A stretch of 38,253 nucleotides of DNA from Deltaproteobacteria bacterium (GTDB taxonomy: Bacteria > Myxococcota_A > Polyangia > Polyangiales > JADJMO01): NCBI GenBank assembly GCA_016182965.1, contig JACPFM010000112.1:14853-53105 (forward strand). Reading direction: 5' to 3'. Positions 15,806 to 23,867 of the stretch are shown here, in pieces. Positions within the stretch are counted from its first letter, which is position 1. The number at the start of each line of letters is the position of its first letter. The notes under the pieces were generated by a model. The model was not told the origin of the DNA, did no database searches, and was given only the letters and a program-made list of their open reading frames with translations. A program made the position numbers and the translations under genes.

Positions 15806-16036
15806 TCACGCCACCTGCACCTGGCTGTGGCGCGGGGGGTCTTCCGTCAGCGGCAGCGACAGCGTCGAGCGGCAGCGGCAGTGGCGCAGCTCCCACCGCT
15901 CGCCGTCGAGCTCCTGCTCGCCGACGTAGCCCAGATCGCGCCACTCGCAGAGCGAGTAGTAGCGGCCGCAGCGGCAGCCCTTCACCTTCTCATCCATGTC
16001 GTCGTGAGAAGGGCTTTCGTGAGAAGGGTCATCCAT
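15806..16036 (-). CDS. Small Cys-rich putative zinc-binding protein
   Basis: The ATG at 16036 gives a 76-residue protein; the open frame continues upstream without better evidence. Cysteines occur as CRCG (with a further C in YYSLCEWRDLGYV) and CRCR near the end. Together they could form a C-x-C ... C ... C-x-C zinc site. The centre (YYSLCEWRDLGYVGEQELDG) is rich in Tyr and Trp. The N-terminus has many Asp, Ser and His residues. No named family is recognised, and no signal peptide is present, so it is probably cytoplasmic. It faces the cNMP-binding gene convergently with a 19-bp gap. It might be a small regulator or metal-binding adaptor. Confidence 0.62.
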   Translation of the reverse strand: MDDPSHESPSHDDMDEKVKGCRCGRYYSLCEWRDLGYVGEQELDGERWELRHCRCRSTLSLPLTEDPPRHSQVQVA

Positions 16037-16294
16037 GGTGCCCCCGAAGACGGACGGCGCACCTTCCGCCCGAAGTGCCACGGCCGCGCCCGCTCGCCCG
16101 TTCCGTTCCGCGAGATGTGATGACACGATCCAACGCTCGAGCCCCCTAAGGCGGCGCACCACGGCTGGCGGCGGCGCTCCCATGCAGCGGGGGGATTCAA
16201 CTCCTGCGCCAGCGCGTCATGCCGGCGGTGCAACCGATCTGCGCGTGTCGTCGCGTTCGCGCTGCACCTGATCTGTACGGCGGGATGCGGCAGA

Positions 16295-18661
16295 TCAAAC
16301 GCCTTCGTTCGCGTCGCTCCCGGCGCCGTCCAGCGCCGGACTTTTTGCGGTCGCGGCGGTCGTCTTCGGCATCGGTGGCCCTTCGAGCCACACCGTGGCG
16401 AGCGGTGGCAGCACGAGCGAGAGCGACGCCGGCAGACCGTGGTGCGGGGTCTCGACGGCGACGAGCAGAGGATTCCCATCGTGCGACGGATCGGGCGGGC
16501 ACACGCTCACGCCGCTGCCGCCGTAGTCCAGCGAGTCCGTGTTGAGGATCTCGCGGTATTGCCCGGCCACCGGCACGCCGATGCGATAGCCCCGGCGCAC
16601 GACGGGCGTCGCGTTGAGCACGCACACGAGGAAGCGCTCACGCGCGTGATCCCAGCGCAGGAACGAGGCCACCGACTGCTCGTTGTCGTTGGCGTCGATC
16701 CACTGGAAGCCCGCCTGCTCGACGTCGGCCTCGAACAGCTCGGGGCGCGCGCGCAGCTCGCGGTTGAGATCGGAGACGAGCTCCTGGACGCCGCGATGCC
16801 GCGTCGCGTTCTTGCCCTCGCTGAGCACGTGCCAGTCGAGCGACGCCGCCTCGTTGAACTCGCTCCCCTGCGCGATCTCGCCGCCCATGAAGAGGAGCTT
16901 CTTGCCGGGGTGCGCCCACATGTACCCGTAGAGCGCGCGCAGGTTCGCGAACTTCTGCCAGTCATCGCCCGGCATCTTGCGCAGGAGCGAGCCCTTCATG
17001 TGCACGACCTCGTCGTGCGACAGCGGCAGGACGTAGTTCTCGCTCCACGCGTAGAGGAAGCCGAACGTGATCTTCTGGTGGTGGAACCGCCGGAAGAACG
17101 GGTCCATCTGGAAGTAGGCCAGCGTGTCGTGCATCCACCCCATGTTCCACTTGAAGGTGAAGCCGAGGCCGCCGACGTAGACCGGGCGCGAGACCGCGGG
17201 CCACGCCGTCGACTCCTCGGCGATGACCACGGCGCCGGGCTGCTTGTCGTGCACCAGCGTGTTCAGCTCGCGGAGGAACTCGATGGCCTCGAGGTTCTCG
17301 CGGCCGCCGTATTTGTTGGGCACCCACTGCCCCTCTTTGCGCGAGTAGTCGAGGTAGAGCATCGACGCGACCGCGTCGACGCGCAGGCCGTCGAGGTGGT
17401 ACTCCTCGAGCCAGAACAGCGCGCTGGCGAGCAGGAAGTTCCGCACCTCCGGGCGCCCGTAGTTGAACACCATCGTCCCCCAGTCGGCGTGCTCGCCCTG
17501 GCGCGGATCGAGGTGCTCGTACACCGCGGTGCCGTCGAAGCGACGGAGACCGTGCGCGTCGCGGGGGAAGTGCGCGGGGACCCAGTCGAGGATCACGCCG
17601 ATGCCGGCGGCGTGCAGCGCGTCGATGAGGAACTTGAGATCCTCGGGCGTGCCGTAGCGCGCGGTCGGCGAGAAGTAGCCGGTGACCTGGTAGCCCCACG
17701 AGCCGTCGTACGGGTACTCGGTGATCGGCATCAGCTCGACGTGCGTGAAGCCGAGCTCCTTCACGTACGCGACGAGCTTCGGGGCGATCTCGCGGTAGGT
17801 CATCCAGCGGCCGGTGTGGCCGGAGCCGACGTCGATCGCGCCGTGACCGCGCTCCTCGGGCACCTTCATCCACGCGCCGAGGTGCACCTCGTAGATCGAC
17901 CACGGCCGGCGCAGCGGATCCTGCGACGCGCGCTTCTCGAGCCACGGCGCGTCGGTCCAGCTCTCGCCGTCGTCGTGCTTCGGCGGCCGCAGCCGGTGGA
18001 CGATGCCGCCGGTCGCCGGGCGCAGCTCGGTGCGGAAGGCGAACGGATCGAGCTTGAGGAACCGATCGCCCTTGGGCGACACGATCTCGAACTTGTAGGT
18101 CGCGCCCTCGCCCACGCCGGGGACGAACAGCTCCCAGATGCCGTTGGGCGACAGGCGGCGCATCGCGTGCAGCCGCCCGTCCCACCCGTTGAAATCGCCG
18201 ACCACGCTGACGCGCCGCGCCTGCGGCGCCCACACCACGAACGAGGTGCCCTCGACGCCGCTCAGCCGGCGCACATGCGCGCCGAACCGGCTCCACAGCT
18301 CGTAGTGCTTGCCCTCGCCGGCGAGGTGCACGTCGATGTCGCCGAGCGTCGGGAGGAACGCGTACGCGTCGTCCTGCACGAACGTGCGCTCGCCGTAGGA
18401 GACCTCGAGCTGGTAGGCGAAGACCTCCTTCTCGCCCGGGAACTTCGCCTCGAACACGCCGGCGCGGTGCGCGCGGATCGCCTCGACCGGCTCGCCCTTG
18501 GTCTTCGGCAGCACGCGCACGCGCGTCGCGTCGGGTCGATAGGCGCGCACGACGACGCCGTCGCCGCCGGCACCGGGCGTCGCCGGGGCGACGACGTGGA
18601 TGCCCAGGTACGTGTGGGGATCGGGGTGGTCTACCGCGACGATGCGCTCGAGATCGCTCAC
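16295..18661 (-). CDS. glgB: 1,4-alpha-glucan branching enzyme (GH13)
   Basis: The GTG at 18661 is used: it opens directly into the family N-terminus (SDLERIVAVDHPDPHTYLGIH), giving 788 residues; an ATG 87 bp upstream is possible but its extension is Arg-rich. Two N-terminal modules precede the catalytic barrel: an N1 domain (to about 120) and CBM48 (VWAPQARRVSVVGDFNGWDG, from about 150). GH13 signatures are GLRVDAVASM with nucleophile D429, VIAEESTAWP with acid/base E482, and LPLSHDEVVHMKGSL. The 53-residue spacing of D429 and E482 equals that of the E. coli enzyme. It makes alpha-1,6 branches in glycogen in the cytoplasm. About 25 residues of Ala/Thr/Pro-rich tail follow the last beta-domain. 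No other glg gene is in the window. Confidence 0.95.
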   Translation of the reverse strand: MSDLERIVAVDHPDPHTYLGIHVVAPATPGAGGDGVVVRAYRPDATRVRVLPKTKGEPVEAIRAHRAGVFEAKFPGEKEVFAYQLEVSYGERTFVQDDAYAFLPTLGDIDVHLAGEGKHYELWSRFGAHVRRLSGVEGTSFVVWAPQARRVSVVGDFNGWDGRLHAMRRLSPNGIWELFVPGVGEGATYKFEIVSPKGDRFLKLDPFAFRTELRPATGGIVHRLRPPKHDDGESWTDAPWLEKRASQDPLRRPWSIYEVHLGAWMKVPEERGHGAIDVGSGHTGRWMTYREIAPKLVAYVKELGFTHVELMPITEYPYDGSWGYQVTGYFSPTARYGTPEDLKFLIDALHAAGIGVILDWVPAHFPRDAHGLRRFDGTAVYEHLDPRQGEHADWGTMVFNYGRPEVRNFLLASALFWLEEYHLDGLRVDAVASMLYLDYSRKEGQWVPNKYGGRENLEAIEFLRELNTLVHDKQPGAVVIAEESTAWPAVSRPVYVGGLGFTFKWNMGWMHDTLAYFQMDPFFRRFHHQKITFGFLYAWSENYVLPLSHDEVVHMKGSLLRKMPGDDWQKFANLRALYGYMWAHPGKKLLFMGGEIAQGSEFNEAASLDWHVLSEGKNATRHRGVQELVSDLNRELRARPELFEADVEQAGFQWIDANDNEQSVASFLRWDHARERFLVCVLNATPVVRRGYRIGVPVAGQYREILNTDSLDYGGSGVSVCPPDPSHDGNPLLVAVETPHHGLPASLSLVLPPLATVWLEGPPMPKTTAATAKSPALDGAGSDANEGV

Positions 18662-18758
18662 GCGGCGAGATCTCGCGGTGTGCCGGCCGCGCAGCAAGAG
18701 GGCGCGCAGCAAGCGCCCGCCGGCCGCGCCGCGGTCGCGTCCCCGCACACGGTCGCGT

Positions 18759-19724
18759 TCACTTCGAGAGCACGTACGTCAGCTGGTTCTCCCACATCTC
18801 GCGCACGTCCTTGATGCCGTCGCTGTCGGCGTCGATGAGGCGGAAGTTGTAGGGCGTCCAGCCGTTGACGATCACGCGCCCGCTCGAGACGACAGCGATG
18901 CCTCCGGCGCCGGTGGCGGAGCCGAGGCGGGCGGCGAGGAAGCCTGTGCCGGTGAGGGTCAGATCGTCGCCGTCGTCGGAGACGTCGTCTCCCGCGCCGG
19001 TGAGCGGGGAGGGGAACGTCTGCTTCAGCGAGAAGAGATCGACAGGGCTCGAGGTGTCCTTGTAGAGCGGCTTCGGCGATGTGTAGTCGGTGGTGCTCAC
19101 GCCTAGCGCCGAGCGCATCGCCGACGACGTGTCGAGGTCCCAGTACGCGAAGAGCAGCCGCCCGCCGCCGGCGATCCACGTCGAGAGGCGCGACTCCATC
19201 CCGCTGGAGAGGGCGTTGTACGGCGCGTCGATGATGATGACCGAGAAGCCCCCGGCGTCGTAGGCCGTCTCGAAGGCGGTGGTGGTGGTCGTGAGGTTGG
19301 GCGTGCCGCCGAGCGCGGTGACCGCGTCGTCGGCGAGCGTGTCGGAGGAGTCGTTGTAGACCAGGACGCTGCCGATCGGGACGCCGGCGTCGGTCGGCGG
19401 CGTGTACGTGTCGGGGATGTAGGTGTCAGCGACGTACGTGTCAGCGACGTACGTGTCGGGCGCGACCCAGGTGTCGAAGGGGACGTACGTGTCGCTGACG
19501 GACGTGTCGGCGACCCTGGTGTCAGCGCCGCTGTCCGCGACCTTCGTGTCGGATTTCGCGTCGCTCTTCGCGCCGGTGTCCTCGTCGCTCAGGCCGAAGT
19601 CGACCAGCGGCTTGCCGTCGCCGCCGCCGTCGACCGCGTAGAAGTCGCTCGCGGTGGCGCACCCGGCGACGGCCAAGGACAGGAGCAGGAGCGGAGGAAG
19701 CGCGACGCGAAGGGACATCGACAC
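18759..19724 (-). CDS. Lipoprotein with DT-x-V repeats and a C-terminal alpha/beta domain
   Basis: The 321-residue product has a signal peptide ending in a lipobox (LAVAGC, Cys22). Residues 45-115 are a low-complexity region of Asp/Thr/Val/Tyr repeats (VADTYVADTYIPDTYTPP and variants), likely an extended stalk. Residues 115-320 form an alpha/beta domain: GSVLVYNDSSDTLADDAV, then FSVIIIDAPYNALSSGME, WIAGGGRLLFAYWDLDT and GRVIVNGWTPYNF. This layout is like the class-I glutamine-amidotransferase/ThuA-type fold, but I see no catalytic Cys, so it is likely structural or binding. An Asp-rich DADSDGIKDVREMWENQ near the end resembles a calcium-binding loop. It lies 97 bp upstream of the branching enzyme gene on the same strand; no functional tie is clear. 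Confidence 0.78.
   Translation of the reverse strand: MSMSLRVALPPLLLLSLAVAGCATASDFYAVDGGGDGKPLVDFGLSDEDTGAKSDAKSDTKVADSGADTRVADTSVSDTYVPFDTWVAPDTYVADTYVADTYIPDTYTPPTDAGVPIGSVLVYNDSSDTLADDAVTALGGTPNLTTTTTAFETAYDAGGFSVIIIDAPYNALSSGMESRLSTWIAGGGRLLFAYWDLDTSSAMRSALGVSTTDYTSPKPLYKDTSSPVDLFSLKQTFPSPLTGAGDDVSDDGDDLTLTGTGFLAARLGSATGAGGIAVVSSGRVIVNGWTPYNFRLIDADSDGIKDVREMWENQLTYVLSK
19402..19522 (-). repeat. Short tandem repeats coding for DT-x-V units
   Basis: Two identical 15-bp copies (GTGTCAGCGACGTAC, at 19423-19437 and 19438-19452 on the plus strand) lie within a longer run of diverged units. They encode VADTY-type repeats in the lipoprotein linker. This is coding repetition, not CRISPR. Confidence 0.75.
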
Positions 19725-19757
19725 ACGATGCCTCCGCTTTTACCGGCCGCCAAGCCG

Positions 19758-20807
19758 TCAGGTGAAGGCGCGGTCGACGATGCGCTGCAGGGCGGGGCGC
19801 TGCGTGGCGGCCGAGCGCGCCAGGGCGAGCTGCGAGCGGGCGCGCACGAGATCGTGCGCGGTGCGCGACGGGAAGCGGGTCGCGTCCCAGGCGAAGTACC
19901 GGTCTTCGAGCGCGTCGAGCGCGAAGCGCGAGGACAGCTCGAGCGCGATCGTCTCGAGGCCGGGGACGATGCTCTCGATCTCGCCTCGCCCATTCTCGTC
20001 GCGCCCGAGGAGATCGTGCGCGGTCGACGCGTAGCCCTCGATCGTCGCGCGGAAGATCGCCTCGTCGACCTTGACCGACTCGGCGCTCTCGCCGGCGGGG
20101 TTGCACCACGAGCGCAGCGCGTCGCCGAGCTCGATCGCCAGGGTGCCGTGCTGGAAGGTGTCGAGATCGAGCAGCGCGACGGCGCGCGAGAGGTCGGGCG
20201 CGAACAGCACGTTGCTGATCTTCAGATCGCCGTGGATGATCCGCGCCTTCGTCGCGGGCACCTTCGGCAGCTGGTACGAGAGGATGGCCTCGGCCACCGG
20301 CCGCACCTCCTCGATCGCCGGGTGACCGGCGTGCAGACCGAGCGCCGCCTCGAGCCTCGCGAGGTGCGCCGCCGTGTCGTGCGCGCCGGGACGCGTGAAG
20401 TGGAACGTGTGCTCGAACCCGTCGATCGCTGCGTGGAACCGCCCGACCAGCTCCGCCGCGGTGCGCGCGAGCGACGGCTCCTCGACGCGCGAGATGGTCA
20501 CGCCGTCGAGGTGCTCGAGCGCGCGCCACGGCCGCCCTTCGTGCTCGACCCACGCGCGGCCGTCGGGCGTGCGCACGAGGCACGGCACGGCGATGCCGCG
20601 CGAGACGAGGTGGGCGCAGATCGCCTCGATGTCGAGGTTCACCTCGCCGCGGAAGGCGTGGTGCTGCCGCTGCAGGACCAGCGTCGGGCGGCCGTCGACC
20701 AGGACCCGAAAGGTGCGATTGATGAGGCCGACGTCGATCGGCTCGAAGGTGGCGCGCTCGAGCCCGAAGGCGCGGACGACCTCGGGCGGAGGGGAGTCGA
20801 TCGTCAC
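19758..20807 (-). CDS. NahK-like aminoglycoside-phosphotransferase-fold kinase
   Basis: A 349-residue cytoplasmic kinase of the APH/choline-kinase superfamily, with GTG start at 20807. The N-lobe contains GLINRTFRVLVDGRPTLVL, a glycine-containing nucleotide loop followed by LQRQ. The catalytic loop is HGDLKISNVLF, with Asp as base and Asn for metal; LLDLDTFQHGTLAIELGDAL is the DFG-equivalent segment plus the helix conserved in the N-acetylhexosamine 1-kinase (NahK)-like branch. This supports phosphorylation of a small sugar or alcohol by ATP. The substrate is not known; N-acetylhexosamine is an inference by resemblance, and homoserine- or choline-type kinases are alternatives. A TAGGCT hexamer lies 8 nt before the start, inside a divergent intergenic region shared with the methyltransferase gene. 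Confidence 0.82.
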   Translation of the reverse strand: MTIDSPPPEVVRAFGLERATFEPIDVGLINRTFRVLVDGRPTLVLQRQHHAFRGEVNLDIEAICAHLVSRGIAVPCLVRTPDGRAWVEHEGRPWRALEHLDGVTISRVEEPSLARTAAELVGRFHAAIDGFEHTFHFTRPGAHDTAAHLARLEAALGLHAGHPAIEEVRPVAEAILSYQLPKVPATKARIIHGDLKISNVLFAPDLSRAVALLDLDTFQHGTLAIELGDALRSWCNPAGESAESVKVDEAIFRATIEGYASTAHDLLGRDENGRGEIESIVPGLETIALELSSRFALDALEDRYFAWDATRFPSRTAHDLVRARSQLALARSAATQRPALQRIVDRAFT

Positions 20808-20815
20808 GGCGGCGC

Positions 20816-20821
20816 AGCCTA
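20816..20821 (-). promoter_or_regulatory. Putative -10 element TAGGCT for NahK-like kinase
   Basis: On the minus strand TAGGCT ends 8 nt before the GTG at 20807. It overlaps the left arm of a 12-bp inverted repeat (20819-20830), so a protein binding the repeat, or a hairpin there, could affect this promoter. Confidence 0.4.
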
Positions 20822-20880
20822 GTACGGCGCATTGGAAGTGCGTACCCGGATCCTTCCCGACCGTTGGGGCGCCGTACTAG
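20819..20880. repeat. 12-bp perfect inverted repeat with 38-nt centre
   Basis: CTAGTACGGCGC at 20819-20830 and its exact reverse complement at 20869-20880 flank 38 bp. It sits between divergently transcribed genes, the left arm overlapping a putative -10. It could be an operator, a long stem-loop, or the ends of a small mobile repeat; no target duplication is evident. Confidence 0.75.
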
Positions 20881-20881
20881 C

Positions 20882-21031
20882 GAAGTCGCGGAGCGACTTC
20901 TCGCAGGGGGTGAAGCGACGAGCGGAGCGAGGAGCGAGGGGGCGCGCGGCGCCCCCTTGTGAGTGTCCAGGTACCCGCGGCTCGGCGTAGCCGAGCGTTC
21001 GGCGGCAGCCGAACCCGGAACGAAGTTCCGG
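20882..21031. repeat. Array of five mini-hairpins with 3-4 nt loops
   Basis: Perfect short stems follow one another: GAAGTCGC-GGA-GCGACTTC (20882-20900); a 9-bp stem AGGGGGCGC with loop GCG (20937-20957); GCTCGGC-GTA-GCCGAGC (20980-20996); GTTCGGC-GGCA-GCCGAAC (20997-21014); and CCGGAAC-GAA-GTTCCGG (21015-21031). The last three are directly abutted. Between the first two is a purine-rich stretch with repeated GAGCG. The region lies between divergent genes, so these are not simple 3' terminators. Confidence 0.8.
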
Positions 21032-21069
21032 CGCGGCGTACGAGTAGCGCGCGGGGGCTGCGTCGACGG

Positions 21070-21075
21070 TACGAT
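21070..21075 (+). promoter_or_regulatory. Putative -10 element TACGAT for methyltransferase
   Basis: TACGAT ends 6 nt before the GTG at 21082. It supports that start against the longer upstream frame, which would run through the hairpin array, and predicts a leaderless transcript. Confidence 0.45.
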
Positions 21076-21081
21076 CGGCCG

Positions 21082-22416
21082 GTGTCGACCTACGACGCGG
21101 TGCCGTACACCAGCCTGCCCTACCCGCGCACGCACCCCGATCACCTGCACGCGATGGCGCGCCTCTTCGGGGTTCGCGCGGCGAGCGTCACCGCGTGTCG
21201 CGTGCTGGAGATCGGGTGCGGGAGCGCTGGCAACCTGGTCGGGATGGCCGTCGACCTGCCGGAGGCGACGTTCGTCGGGGTCGATCCGTCGGAGGGTGAG
21301 ATCGCGAGGGGGAGAGCGCTCGCCGAGGCGGTCGGCTCGACGAACGTCACGCTGCACGTGGGGAGCGTCGACGCCGTCGACGGTCCGTTCGACTACGTGA
21401 TCGCGCACGGCGTGCTGTCGTGGGTCGCGCCCGAGGTGCGCCGCGCGATCCTCGAGCAGGGGCGCGCGCGGCTTTCGCAAAACGGGGTGTTCTACGCCAG
21501 CTACAACGTCTTCCCCGGGTGGCACCTCCGCTGCGCCGTGCGCGGGATGCTGCAGCAGCACGGCTCGGAGGGAGACCCGACCGCGCGGCTCCGCGACGCG
21601 CGGACCTTCCTCGATTGGCTCTCGGCGCGCGTCGGGCGCGACGGCGGCGCGTTCCGCGCGGTGCTCGACGAGGAGGTCGAGCGGCTCGCGGGGGCCGACG
21701 ACGCGTACTTCTTCCACGAGCACCTCGAGGAGCACAACCACCCGCTGTGGTTCCGCGACTTCGCCGCCGAGGCGCGCGAGCTCGGGCTGCAGTGGCTGTG
21801 CGAGGCCGATCCGGCGGCCACCGTGCGGGCGCGGGCGGCGCCGCGGGCGTTCGAGGCGCTGCGCGCCGTCGCGGGCGACGACCCGATCTCGATCGAGCAG
21901 CACTTCGATTTCCTGCGCGGACGCTCGTTCCGCGCGTCGTTGCTCGTGCACCTCGAGCACGTGCGACGCGAGGTCTCGGGCGAGGAGCTGGTGGACCTGG
22001 TCGCGGCCTCGCGCGGGCCGGGCGATCTGTGGATCGAGGACGCGACGCTCGCCGAGGCGCTCGCGCGGCTGTCTTCGCGGTGGCCCGACGGTGCGCCGAT
22101 CGCCGAGCTCTCCGATGATCCCGCGGCGCTCGCCGATGCGTTGGCGCCGCTCCACGCCGCCGGCGTCGTCGAGCTGCGCGCGCGGGTGCTCGGGCTCGCC
22201 GGCGAGGGCCTCGAGCGGCCGTGGGCGTCGCCGCTCGCGCGGCTGCAGGCGAGAGGTCCCGCGCGGGTCACCAACCTCCGTCACGAGCCGATCGATCTGT
22301 CCGCAGACGAACGCGCGGTGCTGGTCCGGCTCGACGCGACGGCCGTTCCGGCGGCGGACGAGGCGATCGTGCGCCGCCTCGCGCAACTCGCGTTCCTCCG
22401 CGACGGTCCCCGCTGA
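21082..22416 (+). CDS. Class I SAM-dependent methyltransferase with C-terminal regulatory domain
   Basis: The GTG at 21082 opens into the usual N-terminus of this group (STYDAVPYTSLPYPRTHPDH), giving 444 residues; the frame upstream crosses repeats and is not coding-like. SAM-binding motif I is VLEIGCGSAGNLVGMA, followed by an acidic motif II (FVGVDPSEGEI) and a post-I segment DYVIAHGVLSWV. Residues from about 215 to 310 (LDEEVERLAGADDAYFFHEH, NHPLWFRDFAAEARELG) match the methyltransferase regulatory domain seen in this family. The C-terminal 120 residues are helical (winged-helix-like?). It probably methylates a protein or small molecule; the substrate is unknown. Its stop is 14 bp from the DUF2804 gene, which has its own hexamer. 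Confidence 0.88.
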   Translation: MSTYDAVPYTSLPYPRTHPDHLHAMARLFGVRAASVTACRVLEIGCGSAGNLVGMAVDLPEATFVGVDPSEGEIARGRALAEAVGSTNVTLHVGSVDAVDGPFDYVIAHGVLSWVAPEVRRAILEQGRARLSQNGVFYASYNVFPGWHLRCAVRGMLQQHGSEGDPTARLRDARTFLDWLSARVGRDGGAFRAVLDEEVERLAGADDAYFFHEHLEEHNHPLWFRDFAAEARELGLQWLCEADPAATVRARAAPRAFEALRAVAGDDPISIEQHFDFLRGRSFRASLLVHLEHVRREVSGEELVDLVAASRGPGDLWIEDATLAEALARLSSRWPDGAPIAELSDDPAALADALAPLHAAGVVELRARVLGLAGEGLERPWASPLARLQARGPARVTNLRHEPIDLSADERAVLVRLDATAVPAADEAIVRRLAQLAFLRDGPR

Positions 22417-22422
22417 TACGCT
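22417..22422 (+). promoter_or_regulatory. Putative -10 element TACGCT for DUF2804 gene
   Basis: TACGCT starts immediately after the methyltransferase stop and ends 8 nt before the ATG at 22431. No SD is visible; this supports the chosen start. Confidence 0.42.
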
Positions 22423-22430
22423 CGCGCGCG

Positions 22431-23435
22431 ATGCGCACGCTCGCAACGCCCCCCGCCTCCGTCGTCGGCGACAACGGCACCATCCACTTCGGCTCCTATC
22501 GCGGCTCGCTCCCGCCGGTCGATCTGCGCCCGCTCGGCAAGCCGCTCCCCTACCGGGTGCAGCACCACAAGAAGTGGGTGTACCTCGCGGTCGCCGCGGG
22601 AGACGTATTCGCCGGCCTCGCCGTCGTCGATCTCGGGTACGTGAAGAACGCCTTCGCCTTCGCCTTCGAGCGCGCGAACGACGGCAAGGGCCGCATGCTC
22701 GTCGACTGCAGCGCCCTCGGCCACCCGCTCGCCGGCGGCGTCTCCGACGGGCTGTGGGGCGGGCCGGTCGCGCGCTTCACGGCGGGCAAGACCCACGTCC
22801 ACGTCACCCGCCGCGGCGCCTCGATGGACATCGATGCCACGTTCGGCGACGACCTCGACATCGGCGCGCGCCTGTCGACCGACGTCAAGCACCCGGCGCT
22901 GTCGGTCATCGGCCCCATCCCCGGCGGCGTCGTGAACGCGACCGAGAAGCACGCGCTGCTGCCGGTCAGCGGCGAGCTGACGGTGCGCGGCGCGCGCTAC
23001 CCGCTCGACGGCGGCTTCGGCGGGTGGGACTACACGCACGGCTACCTCGCGCGCCACACCAAGTGGCGCTGGGCCTACCTCCTCGGCCGCACCACCGACG
23101 GCGCACGCATCGGCATGAACCTCGTCGAGGGCTTCCTCGGCAGCAGCGAGTGCGCGGTGTGGCTCGACGACGAGCTGCACCCGATCAGCGAGGGGCGCTT
23201 CGAGCTCAATCGCGCGCGGCCGCTCGATCCCTGGCGCATCACCACCGCCGATGGCGAGGTCGATCTGCGCTTCACGCCCGGCGGCATGCACGCCGAGGAC
23301 AAGGACTTCAAGCTCGTTCGCTCGAGCTTCGTGCAGCCGATCGGCGTCTACGAGGGCACCATCCGCGTCGGCGGGCGCACCGTCACGGTCGAGCGCGTGC
23401 TCGGCGTCGCCGAGGATCAAGACACCTTGTGGTGA
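22431..23435 (+). CDS. DUF2804 domain protein
   Basis: A 334-residue protein starting at ATG 22431. It follows the DUF2804 plan: an N-terminal segment (GSYRGSLPPVDLRPLGKPLP), HHKKWVYLAVAAGDVFAGLAV, then beta-rich stretches. Hallmark motifs are GGFGGWDYTHGYLARHTKWRW and GMNLVEGFLGSSECAVW in the second half. Fold and function of DUF2804 are not established; members resemble large beta-sandwich or lipocalin-like proteins and are sometimes found near lipid-related genes. No signal peptide or membrane helix is visible. After its TGA the same frame stays open and coding-like for another 262 bp (see the next entry). Confidence 0.82.
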   Translation: MRTLATPPASVVGDNGTIHFGSYRGSLPPVDLRPLGKPLPYRVQHHKKWVYLAVAAGDVFAGLAVVDLGYVKNAFAFAFERANDGKGRMLVDCSALGHPLAGGVSDGLWGGPVARFTAGKTHVHVTRRGASMDIDATFGDDLDIGARLSTDVKHPALSVIGPIPGGVVNATEKHALLPVSGELTVRGARYPLDGGFGGWDYTHGYLARHTKWRWAYLLGRTTDGARIGMNLVEGFLGSSECAVWLDDELHPISEGRFELNRARPLDPWRITTADGEVDLRFTPGGMHAEDKDFKLVRSSFVQPIGVYEGTIRVGGRTVTVERVLGVAEDQDTLW

Positions 23436-23495
23436 CCGACGATCGGGGTCCACGACTTCATCGCGGCGCGATTCCAGCTCTCGGAGCTCTCCGCG

Positions 23496-23699
23496 GTGGC
23501 TCAGTCGCCGGAGGTCCTCTCCATCCGGCGCACGGTCGACCCTCGCGACTGGCTCGATCCGTTCGACGTTCCGTTCGACACCAGCGTGCTCATGCCCGAG
23601 GCCAGCTATCGGGCGATCCTCGAGGAGTACGCGGCGAAGTTCTCCGCCGCGCGCGTCGGGCCGCGGAGCACGCCGTGGGAGCTCGGGACGCGGGATTGA
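23496..23699 (+). CDS. Short possible gene or 5'-truncated remnant
   Basis: GTG 23496 gives 67 residues, but protein-like sequence (GVHDFIAARFQLSELSAV) already starts at about 23448, in the same frame as, and just after, the DUF2804 stop. No start codon lies between the stop and 23496. Third codon positions are mostly G/C and the sequence (TVDPRDWLDPFDVPFDTSVL) looks globular. Three readings are possible: a small real gene, a pseudogene that lost its start, or rare readthrough of the DUF2804 TGA. I recognise no family. Confidence 0.4.
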   Translation: MAQSPEVLSIRRTVDPRDWLDPFDVPFDTSVLMPEASYRAILEEYAAKFSAARVGPRSTPWELGTRD

Positions 23700-23867
23700 G
23701 GCCCTGCGCGAGCCCGCCGAGTCGAAGGAAGGCGCCGGTCGCGAGCAGGGCTCGTCACGCCGCCTCCGTCGTTTGCGTCGAGTGACGCTCCGCGCCTCGG
23801 CGTCGATGACGTTGCGCAGGTCCGCACCGCCCGATAGCTTGACCGTCCATTTCGAGGAGGACAGGCC

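Noticed and set aside
16180..16220. Possible tRNA T-arm (TTCAACT loop flanked by G-rich sequence)
   Set aside because: The flanking bases do not pair as a T-stem (53-61 mismatch), and no acceptor, D or anticodon arms can be folded nearby on either strand.
16270..16296. GATCTG ... CAGATC hairpin as glgB terminator
   Set aside because: Only 6 bp of stem with a long loop, and it overlaps the glgB stop codon; too weak to call.
16439..18814. 791-residue plus-strand ORF opposite glgB
   Set aside because: Antisense shadow of the branching enzyme, whose catalytic residues and spacing match the family exactly.
19522..22446. 974-residue minus-strand ORF spanning the kinase, intergenic hairpins and methyltransferase
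   Set aside because: It runs through palindromic intergenic DNA and opposite real genes; no protein motif is present.
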